Positions 35,542 to 47,500 of a stretch of DNA of 64,000 nt are shown piece after piece. The DNA comes from Anisakis pegreffii (Eukaryota; Nematoda; Chromadorea; Rhabditida; Anisakidae). A program made the position numbers and the translations under genes. The notes beneath the pieces were generated by a model. It did not search any database. It had not been told where the DNA came from and was given only the letters and a program-made list of their open reading frames with translations. Positions within the stretch are counted from its first letter, which is position 1. Each line of letters begins with the position of its first letter. The stretch lies in NCBI GenBank assembly GCA_035041965.1, contig JAPYMA010000127.1, positions 1 through 64,000 of the forward strand. The letters are read 5' to 3'.

Positions 35542-38500
35542 ATGAGACCAGTTCTGAATTGGATCGATAAAATCACTGACGATGAAGGACCAGAAACCGG
35601 GTAGGTACTTTCTATATTTGTCATGAGGTGGACGATACAAGCGTGGCCACTATCAGATCCCATCGAAAAGGAAAACTTCTTCCAAATCATTGACTTTGCC
35701 GAAAATTCAGATTAGTTCCAAAGCATCCACCCTAGTTGAATTTGTTGGTTCAAATCTCGAACGTGGATTTGCAATCATGTCAGTGCTTGAATTTTGACAT
35801 GCGATAGGCATGAGTAAAAAACTCATTGGACCATCTCAGGAATCCCCATTGAATTACTGATTCAGTGACGATATCACCTCTACGTTTGTCCTTCATTTCG
35901 GGCAAGTCTATATTGCGGTTACAACGGCGAGTGGAAGTTTCTCTTTGGAAGGGATTCGATGACGTTAAGAGAATTGAGAAAATTAACGAATAATTTGTGT
36001 TGTTTGTATCTTTTTTTCATTTATCTTTCATAATTGTTGAAGAATGTATTCAAAATGTACGCCTGATCGCAAGGAAGAAATTCTTTGAAAACAACTGTCG
36101 AACTTTAGGCAGAAAACTTAATCACTGAAATAATTTTTCAATTTACTGCTGATATATCGCTAATAAGTAATCGACTGTTGGAAGGCAGAAGAGAGTAGTG
36201 CCAACATTGATTATTCGAGAGGGAAATGACAGTCTGCTTGATCGGCACAAGTGCATATGGAGTGCGAAAATCACTAGTTTCCGACTGAACACGGTTACTA
36301 ATGTTGCTTTTCAAATTGTACATTGCGCAAATTTGTTCAAATGCATCGATGAGTATGATGTATATAACAATCAATCACATGATAGCTTTTATTCTCCCTC
36401 ATCACAAAATGGATTTAGCGACTGGAAATTGATGGATTTGTGGCACATAACGATACATTCAGTTGAATTCGGTTAACAAATATCTCAGTTCTCTCTCCTC
36501 GCATTCTCTCATCTTCACCGGATTCATCGAATCATCACCAGTTCAGCAACACATTATTTGCCGAAACGTAGAAAGTTCGGTTCACGATATTCGCGATCGA
36601 ACATCATGTTATTATCACGCCCGAATCGTAGAAAATTGTTCCGACCAAAGCGCAAGAAATTCGGTTCACTCATACTGGCGTCCGGTCGTTTTCCAAAGCG
36701 TAGAAAATTCGGTTCAGCTGATTTGCCGAAACGGAGGAAGTTCGGGTCAGCTGATCGACCTGGAAATGGGTGAAGAATATAGTGATCAGTTCTTTATTCG
36801 GCTGTTCGATGGTTGTTTTGATCGTAAGGAATGAACAAGGAAGCTCTTAGCGGTAAGCTACGCCAGAGAGATGTCCTAACGCTGCCGCCGGGTTGTTCGT
36901 AATGAAATGATTGAAGTGACAAACGAATGGACCCGTTCGAAACTGTTACATGGATCAGTGACCATTTATCGCTACAAAATGAGATGGAGATGTATTGCCA
37001 CTGACGATGGGGCTAATAATTCAGAAACGGAGACTGGAAAATTCGAGTCAACTATCCCAAATACAGTCATAATATCCATAAAATGTCTTTTAATCAAGCA
37101 AAATACAAGATATTTGTCTTTCATTGCTCAGATTAATGTGCAAGCAGATTTCACCAACCAAAACGCAAAAAATTCGGCTCAGCACTTTTGCCGAACCGCA
37201 GGAAGTTTTGTGCTTGATTCCTTTTGCCGAATCTGAGGAAATTGTTCGATGGAGTTCTTCCGAATCTCAAAAAATTCGGATCCGATCCTTTTTTGCCAAA
37301 TTGCACCGGTGCTGCTGAAAACGGATCGTAGAATGCAAAGCATTTCGGTCGAATGCGATATTCAATTGAACATCATTTCTTCACATGTCCAGTGAACTGA
37401 TTATCAACAAATTTGCCTACGCATTTGTTTCATAAGTACAACGAAGTGACAACTGAATGCACTGATGAGTACCTGCTCTGCCGAAACGAATGAAATTTGG
37501 TTTGCGTTTCTCGATTCTCTTAAGAGCCTCATCTGCATCACCTTCACAATCGTCTCCTAAATAGAGACGTACTTCAGCTTGTTCTGATGGCGACAGCATG
37601 CTGTAGACCGTGCAGAAGGGTGACTCCTTTCCATCGTTACAACACTCACTGAGAACCTAGAATTGAGAATTGCTAAGCAATGCTAATGCACGCTGATCCA
37701 TAGCTAAAATATAAACTCATATGTTAGCATCAATAGTTCATGGTCACTGATTTTGAAGCGATTCTTTGTTTCTCCATGCAAAACAAATCCAGCGGATTCA
37801 GTTTAAATTTCTCCATATCCAGAGAATTTTTATGGAATTATGATCACAACGAATTGAAAAATCGGTTTTAGTCTCCACTGAATTGTAGGCAACGAAGAAT
37901 TTCATCAGTTGTTGTTAATGCAAATAATCGTGTAGAGAGCTATCTTTTTTGAATACATAATCAATCAAGAAGGGACGAATTGAAGTTTTGAACTGAGCGT
38001 ATTTGAACAATCGCAGTTGGTTGGTTCTTAGAAGACAAAACAGCATGAAGTTATTAAGACGAGAAAAAGTGATGTTCACCTACCTGCGATACGCAGAATA
38101 TCAGGAGCAGAACCGCATTTGAGGGATACATGACTGGATGAGGGCTCAGTCGGCCACTGACAGTTTTATATGTGAATTTGATGATGATAAGCATGCCGGA
38201 TTTTGCTATAAATGAATTATAAGTCAGTAATAATTGCCATATGTGATCCACAGTATCCCTCATATCTTATTTGGACGCTTGAATAATTGAATGAATGGAA
38301 TTGAATATTATTATATCGCGAAACGTCATTATTAAGTGATATCATTTATATCAGTGTGAATTTGGACAGTTTTTTGCGTCATTCCAATTATTTATTCGAA
38401 GCGATCCTGGACAGTGATTATCTTTACTGTTCATTGGGCAATTTCGATCAATTGCGGTGATCAATTGTTGTTTGATCCAGTTACCAAATCGCAAAATGCG

Positions 38501-41500
38501 TTCCAATTGCTATTCCTGGTTGATGACTACACAAGATCAGAAGTTCAGCTATTTTCTCTTGATTGAGAGCTAGATTGATATTCATTGCTTATTTAGGCCA
38601 GAAAATGAATCTTTATGCTGAGTTGATACTTATTCAGTGTTATGCCGTAGTTAGTCGGTCGTTTTCATCTTGAAATTGTGCTCTATGTTCGCGAAAATGA
38701 AGACGTATGATTCGGTGAATGAATGGGAGTTGAAAGGGTGGATTGTGAGTTGAAAGGGTGACAACACCACGAATTCACTTCAAGTGCTTTGCTTAGCTCA
38801 ACTCGTATTACAGAAATCGCTTAAAAAACACGTAACAACCTTAAAGCAGATGAAGATTGAAGATTACTTCTCTTGAGAAATATTTGTCATTCGAATGATT
38901 GATTCCACAAAGCGGCTGGTTACCTGCACGTGAAGCAGTTCATCGTCCAGCAAACTACGTGACATGCTAAACATGCTCGAGCTTCACAAAAACTGTCTCA
39001 ACAAATGAATAAATGCGCCTGTCCGAACGGGCTCAACAACCGGTGGTCCAATTATGATAGAACAGACCGGATTCCATTGTTTTGCAACAAGTTTCATATT
39101 TCTGGAGTTTGCTGATGTTTCAGTGGTCTTGTTGTGGATGATGATGTGTGATCCGTGCAATGCAATGCTCAATAGCTTAGATTTTAACTGAGTGCTTTAT
39201 TTCATTTCGCCATCCGGCCAATCTGTTCTCATTGCCAATTCGGTCATTCATACTTAATCAAAGGTGCTGTGTGTATGACTTGGCATTCAAACCAGATGGC
39301 TCTGAACTGTTAGTGGCAGCCGACACCAAGGTACTTATTTACGACGGTAGTGATGGCACTCTACTCCAGTCACTCAAAGGTAATTTGAAAATACTTCATT
39401 AGTTCTTGTTTTCATGTTCTTTTGATCACTAATGAAACCGAATAATATCATTCATTTAAAAAAATTTTCCATAACATTTTAATGAACGACGCCAGCAGTG
39501 TATAACACTTAGTAATTTCTCGGTGAGCAGTGAACGAAAATATCCGAAAAAAAACGGAAGATTTACCGAATCCCAGTTATTCCATCCGATCAAATGTGTT
39601 GAAAGTTATGCGCTGAGAGAAACGTCAATTCAACTCTCAAACTGATTCTTTTTGTCAACATATTGGAGGATTTTCTTGATTACGTTTGATCTTAAGGGCA
39701 CAAAGATCTTGTTTATGCGGTCGCGTTCTCATACAATGGCGAGCGATTCGCATCTGGTTCCGCTGATCGTTCAGTGATAATATGGACTGAGCAGCACGAA
39801 GGCACACTCAAATATACGTTCGTATCTGTTTCTTCAATCGTCATTGTAATGAATCATAATGCATATCGAAACGATGAAGCATTTATCCGTGCCACTGAAA
39901 CCTTCCTTGTATTACCCCACGCATATAGCTGATTCAGCAGATGTGCGTTTTCACTTTCGAGGAAACCGCAAATTGAATTATCGCACTCGCATTCACCACC
40001 GCTCATTCCACACATGTTAGTCGTTTCATGAGTGGATATCGCGAAAATAATCCGTAGTTTCAGTCAGAAGAGAGGAGCGTTGCAGTAGCCTACAGGCCTA
40101 CAAGTAGCTGAAAATTGTCAGTTAGGAAACGGGAGAACATATTCTGAAGGCACTTAAAAGACAAACAGTTGCCGAAATTACTTATGTTAAGTATGCTTTG
40201 ATACTTTTGAAAACGCAGTCTATTCGGAAGTGTCAGATATACCTCACTTGACAAGAACTTCGTACGGATTTTTTCGGAGTCATACTCAAAACAGACGAAT
40301 TCACGGTGGAGAGAAGAGCTTATGGTGGGACGTAATCATCAAAAAATACTGTGTTTTTCATGCTGACAATTTTATTTCAATACAAAAAAGTGAATTTCTA
40401 GAATATCAAGAGTTTCTAGTAGAAGAAAACGATTAGAGTTTGATATCAGAAATGAGTTATTTTAGGCACAATGAAGCTGTTCAATGCCTTGCGTTCAGTC
40501 CCGTTGCTTGTTTTCTGCTCAGCTGTGCGATCAGCGATTTTGGTATGTTTTGGTTTTCAACGATTCGTTAACACTTATTATCAGCATCTTCGCGCTGTAA
40601 GTGATGCTCAGGGCGAGAGACTTTCACTAAATATGCCGATTTTTCACTAGTGAATTGGGTGAAACAAATGCGACTGGGTTATTGAAACTATGATCAGTTG
40701 TCATTTGCTAAAGGAATATTCGATGCCTTATTCAGTGCATTCAATGTCTGCTTCATTTACCAAGCGACTGATCGAATAGTTGGATGATTCCATCCGCCAC
40801 GCATGTAAACATTCATTTACGATGTATACTTACAGTATATTAAGTATCTGAATTGAACGAAGAAAATGACAATTTGGAAAATACCATCTTGAAACGTTCC
40901 TTTACATATGCGCGTTCTCAAAAAGATTGTTTGTTTAATTGTTAAAATGCAGGAATGTGGACCCAAACTGAGAAAAGTGTGAGTAAACAACGAACATCGA
41001 GTAGGTGTGTTAGTTGTGCGTGGAGTTGCGATGGTCAGTTCTATGCGATCGGTATGTTCGATGGCGGTGTTTCACTACGTTCAGTAACGGTTCGTTTCGT
41101 TTAACATATTCTCGAGAATCGTCCCGAGCCTCGTATTCTCTACGCCTGACCTCCACCACAATTTAGGAGTCGGTATCGATGTACTGGGAGTAAATTCAAA
41201 GCGGAAAACTGACTTTCACCTAGATCCTCGCGATCAATTAGGTCATTATGAACAGGAGGATTGCATTCAGTTCTGTCAATCGTTGTGCATTATCAATGAG
41301 ATTAGAAGATCCTTTGAATACTGGTTGTTTCTTAAAGTTTTGATATAATTATGAAGATTGAATATAGAAGTAGAGTTTCATTCTCAGGCGGGATTGGAGG
41401 TCAAAAGGATCGAACGTCCATCGGGTGAACCAGTTTGGGCAGTCGCATTCGGAGCTGCAAGAGCCGCAACGTAAAACCTTTTGTGATAGAAATGTCGTTG

Positions 41501-44500
41501 AGAGAATTTAAGACACAAAAGCCATTTGTGTGCAAAGATAATTCACCAAAATCATGAACATTCCATTGGGCACTTATCTACTTTTGCGCTCTTTGAAAGT
41601 TTTCACGAAAGTGAGAATTTTGCCGAAAATTTTCGACAAATTAAATTTGATCAATTTTTCGGACAAATTAACTGGCGCCATTCATCAGTACATTAGTTGC
41701 ATCATTTACATGAAAACTAGACAAGAAGAAAAAATCACAGAATCATAGCCTAACTAACTGATGATTTGTAATTGTTTCAAACTAATAGTGAATTGTGGAT
41801 TTTATAAATTCAGGGACAAAGGACGTCGTTCCAGTATCCACAATGAAGGGTCAGCACTTCCATGTAATTGCATGCTGTCGATAACTGATGAACGAGTTGA
41901 TTAAATATGTTGATGTTCGAATTGATATCTGAATACAAAAGATAGTACATATCTTTCTGCATTTGACAGGAACCAATTTCTCAATTCCAGTAGCACTTCA
42001 ATAAACTAATGCTAAAAATAAGATCACATGTTGAATTCTTGAACTGCGATTGAAAAACGCAGTTACTCAACTCTCTTGCAATCATCGAATTACTGCTGCT
42101 CAACATTGCTAAAAAGTGATTTCTGATATGCGCTCATCATCAAGGATAGTTTCCATGACTGCGTAGGGTGGCAGTTAAAAGTTTGACGACTTCTAAATGA
42201 ATCAGTATGAAGCGAAAGCACAAGCCTGGACATGGATCAATCGTTTAAGATCAAATATGCGGAATAGTAGGAGTTCTAGTAGCAGTCGGGACATTCATTT
42301 CAATAATTTTGATTTGGGTGCTGATGAAGTGTTTTTAATTGTACGTACAGATCTGCCAGTTGGTGACCACTGTACGGTGATCGTTCCGAATTTTCATTTC
42401 TGCTAACAATTTTCAGTGGTTATCCAGGAGAACTGCTAGCAGTCGCCGACTGGGGACAAACTGTTGCGTTTTATGATCTTGATGGGAATCAGGTTTGCAC
42501 ATCATCGATTTCATTTTCCACTCACATCTGCAGCTGTCTCAATTCTAATTCAATTGAACTTCGTTGCAACAATACAGGTGATTCGAGATGAGAAAAAACT
42601 GGGATGTGATCCAACAGCGATCGACTATTTCAATTATGGCCAATTTCTTGTCATATGTGGATCGAATCGTCAAGTCACCCTTTTCAGTCGCGAAGGTGCT
42701 GGAATTTTTACAGATGTAATTAATGTATTTGATAGATAATTCCTTGAGCGGTGAACATTAAAAACCGTCAAGAATTGGATCACTTCATCATGTCGTATCT
42801 CCCTTACAAATTTGACAACTTTTGGAATGGAGATAGATCGTGTAGAGATTGTTATGATGCATCTGCAATGTGATCATTTATGAACGTGCATCGATTGTAT
42901 GCGTTGACGCTACCGAGAAGTATTTCAGGTACCACATTAGGAACAATAGCACAAATGGATACATGGGTTTGGACGGTTAAGGCGAGACCGAATACAAACG
43001 CTGTTGTCGGTTAGCGAGTTGTTCTCAACTTTCGACTGATTTTCGCAGAGCGAAACTGGAAAATGTTCACAAATTAATCTGCAATTTACGATAAAGTCTG
43101 TGAATTTTTAAACAGTGTGATCGTTTCAGTGGGATGCGTGGATGGTACATTAGCTTGCTATCAACTTATGTTCAGTACAGTTCATGGACTACATAAGGTG
43201 ATAACTTCATGTATTCTTTGCACATTACCTACGCGCAATGATCGTGCTTCTCCAGTGTTCCCTTTATTGGATGGTTATGATCGTGGATAAACTCATAAGC
43301 AAATGTTGAGCGGAACAAATTCGACAAATTGCAGGAACGTTATGCATATCGCGAGAATATGACCGAAGTTGTGATACAACATCTCGGTAAACAGCGATCT
43401 GTTCGAATCCGATGCAATGATTTGGTTCGAAAAGTAGCTGTCTACCATAACAAGCTTGCAGTAAGTCTGGATAATGAAATTAAGTACTTCGATGGCATTC
43501 ATATGTTCTCAGCATGGAGTTGAAAACTTACCGTGAACAAAACCGTTCATCGATTAAGAAGGAACATCTTTTAACGTGGCATCATATGAAAGAATAGTCA
43601 TTGATGACCTGAACAATGAAGGTAATCCAGGTGTTGAGTCAGATTCGTTTTTTTTTTCAAGGTCCAACTGACCGATCGAGTCCATATATATCGGCAAGGT
43701 GTTGAACGAGAGGATGGGCAGCTGGAATACCGACTTATTGAGCGAATCAATCACACGTTCGAGTGCTCATTACTTGTATGCTCTTCGGAATTCTTTCGAA
43801 TACTATTCGTTCGCTGTGCTTGAATATTGATGAATGACTCATGATGATTTTTGAATCACGGTGTCCATGATTCTACCGAATTGCTGATGAGTATTACTTT
43901 GAAAGATTGTTGCGAGGGGCGTAATTGAACTAGGAAAAAATTGTCTCTATAGTTCGCAGAGGAGAACGAATGATTGATTCAGGTTGTTTGTGCACAACAT
44001 CTGATATTGTGTCAAGAAAGACGCCTACAGTGTTATGACCATAAGGGCCTTAAACAACGTGAATGGCTACTGGAATCACTCATTCGCTACATCAAAGTCA
44101 TCGGTGGGCCACCAGGACGAGAAGCTATCCTAATTGGCTTGAGAAATGGGGCGGTTAGTTGTTGGATATTATAAATCAGTATATCCTGAAGAAGAAATTC
44201 TCTTTAGAGCATGATAATCAAATGGTGAGTAGAAGGCATTCACATGACAAGGCTAATGCATTCCTTGATGTTCAACTAGAGAACATCAAGGTGCCATCTG
44301 AAACTAAAGAGAATACATAACGAGGATAGGAGATTTCATTTACTCATGTTCAAAAGTGATGCGTGACCAATGAGGTAGCTTGCTCAACATGGAATTCAAA
44401 TTTGTTCTATGCATTGTATGAAGGCCATGTGGCCTATTGAGTAAATGGGTGAATCAATGAAATAATACTTTGAATAAAAGATGTCACAATATGTTCCATC

Positions 44501-47500
44501 TTCCAGGTATGCAAAATATTTGTCGATAACCCATTCGCCATTCAAATGCTACAGTTGAAAAGTGCTGTTCGTTGTCTCGATATCAGTCACCTCAGGTAAG
44601 GAGAGATGATGAGTTTAAAAGTCCAATTGAGGATCCACAAAATTCTTCAAAAATCTACGATTGCGAAGCTTCGCTCAGATAAAAAAATTCTCATGCTGGG
44701 GATCTCAGTACCACTTTTGAATCACCACTACCATTTGTGACGTTTCAGGCGTAAATTGGCAGTTGTAGATGAAACTGGCGTCTGCATGACATTTGATGCA
44801 AATACCAAGCAACTTCTCTTTCAGGTCAGCTCATAGTTCAAGTGAATTTCAAATATGAACACGTCTCTTGAAAGTACTCTTCATTTCAAGCGTCGGTTAG
44901 ATTATCTGACGACGAGCTTGCTCAGGCCACCAAAAAAGCGCTGAACCTCACACATATATGACAAATCTTGAATTATTTTCCATTTCTACCGACTATAACA
45001 ACCTTGCTATCTCGAGGCTTTGGAAAGTCAACTTCCTTGCTGGATTTGTTCCATTCCTCACCAACCCTTTATGAGCTTACGTTGTCTTTCATAGGACAAC
45101 TCAGTGTGGATTTAAGAGATAAGTAAGCGATCGTGAAGAATTGGTGAGCTGTTGGAGTTCGAATTCAGTTGCAATATGCCAGGATTTTTTTAGGAACCAG
45201 CCTGTAATAGTGTTGCGTGGAATGCAGACCACGAGAATCTTCTATGCTACTCGGGTGGAGGTGCATTGAGCATTAAAGCCGATAACTTTCCTGCTTATCA
45301 ACAGCGCATGCAGGTTCGTTTAACACAAGCCGGTTGCAAACTGCCCTAAGCACGTTGATCTGTCGAAGATAACATGCATTCGTGAATATGAAGTGCTCAG
45401 CTCAGAGATGCTTATTCCATCAACGACACTTCTACATTTTAGAGAATAGCGATATGTACTTTAGGGATTCGTCGTTGGATTTTCTGGTAAGCGAGTGTTT
45501 TGTCTGCATATGTTCGCGATGACAGCCATGGAGGTGCCATTGTCCAATCAACTCTATCAGTATCTTGAACAAAAAATGTACAAGTGAGTAACTAATCTTC
45601 CATTATCCATACTTCATACCCATTTGATGGTGGGATTTTCCTCAGACTGAATCACATTATCTAGAACTGCTCATTTGGTATTAGTGCGCATGAATGTTCA
45701 TATGCATTTGCGAAAAATTGTTCGTTCGTGATAAATTGTCATACTGTTTTAGAGAAGCTTATGAGCTTGCAACGCTTGGAGTCACAGAAGGCGACTGGAC
45801 GATCCTTGGTCATGACGCACTGCAAAATTTACGGCTGGATATAGCAAAAAATGCGTTTCACAGAGTCAAAGACACCAGATATCTCCAACTGATTTCAGAG
45901 ATTGAGGTTATCGCTACGTGGCATGATCTTTCAGACGTGTTTCTTTAAGCATTGAACCAGAAAGGTTGCACATCTCCAGCAAAATGCAGTTAGACGTAAT
46001 CTTCTCTTATCAATATTTGTAGTATCTTCAGCGCGTTGTTTCAGTTTTATGGATGATCAAATTTGCAGTGGCAGAAATTTCTGCGCTCGCACCGTTCTCG
46101 GGTTTCAGTTCTAAGTACATACGAGTTAAAAGTTGAGGTGAACGGGGTTGTAAGACTACGCTTCGAATGAAGTTCAGAACATGAGAATAGTTTATGTATT
46201 CATTACATCTCCGGTATCTAACGAATTCGCTTCTGATTTTATTGGAAAATATTTCAGGAGATGCAGCAACGTGGTGAAAAGCAAGAACTGATGCTGGCTT
46301 ACATGAAAGCATATCAGAGTCGTTTCCGTGAAGCAGCAATGCTCTTCCAGAGCCACGGCTACGAGCAGAAAACACTCGAGATGTTCACTGATCTGCGAAT
46401 GTTCGATCAAGCTGGAGTGAACATTTGTTGTTGTTTTTTAGAGATTAAAACTTGAATAGTTCTTACGAAATAATTTCGTCAACGGATATACCAATTCCGG
46501 TCAGGGCAGACATCTAACCGAGTGATTCGAAGTGATAGTTTGACTGAATTCGAAGTGACCGATTGGCCTCCGGAATTGTGGCGGGTCCAGTTTATTGTGC
46601 ATTTGTAATCAACATGTATCATTCACTCAACGTGCTGTAAGAATGAGGTGTTTCGAATTCAGGAACTGTTATCAACGGCCTCTGATGAAACACAAAAAGC
46701 GCTCATGCGTAGAAGAGCGGACTGGGCGAGAGATTCAAATGAACCACGAGTAGCGGCGGAAATGTTTGTCGCATCTGGTGATTATGATAAGGCCATTAAG
46801 TTGATGATCGAAAACGATTGGGTGGACATGTGAGTTTATCAACACTCGATCTTATCGCATGACTGCAGAACATCGCTTCTTTAGATCGAAATTTTTTTTC
46901 GGCCCCCATCACTAATCAACATTTCCTTAAGGTTATTGCGATGTTGTTTTGTTTGATGCTGAATGCAAACGTTCAGTCCCCTTTACGGCTTATAGCCAAT
47001 CGCTCTAGGCCTCAGTATTGAAAAAGAAAAGAAAACAAGGCTCATTTATGACGATGAGAGGTTATGAAAATATGGATTCAATGAAAATGGTGAAATGAAG
47101 AGATGGAGGCACTTCAGGTTGGTGAATTTAATGCATCGAATGGATCGCAGCGATGTCGATGCCCTGCGAACAATTGGAGCGTATTTGGTCAAGAAGAAAG
47201 AGTACACACTGGCCTCACAACTATTTATTTCGATAAACGATATACGTGCGTTGATTAATATGCATGTCACAGCTGCACAATGGAACGATGTAAGTTCAAT
47301 GAGTCATGAACATGTTACAGTGAGAAAACTGAAATTCATTGCCGACGGATTTGTCAGCGATTGCAGTTTATGAGTTTAATTGTAATTTGAATTACTACGA
47401 GCAGCCACGATAACTGAATAAAATTTATTCGTGAATAACGGTTGGCACGGAGACGCCGATCCTGTGCCAGCCATACCGTATATGCTTCTTCTAGAGTAGC

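Noticed and set aside
36558..36773. Plus-strand frame with repeated PKRRKFGS motifs, resembling a basic repeat protein
   Set aside because: It is the antisense reading of the flp-1 PNFLRFG repeats. The minus strand gives a full-length FLP-1 precursor with signal peptide and conserved exon structure.
41813..41914. Possible extra ift122 exon with an acceptor near 41812 and an open frame to a stop
   Set aside because: Joining 41470 directly to 42417 keeps phase and gives the conserved AVADWGQ region. The extra segment has a stop and no counterpart in the family.
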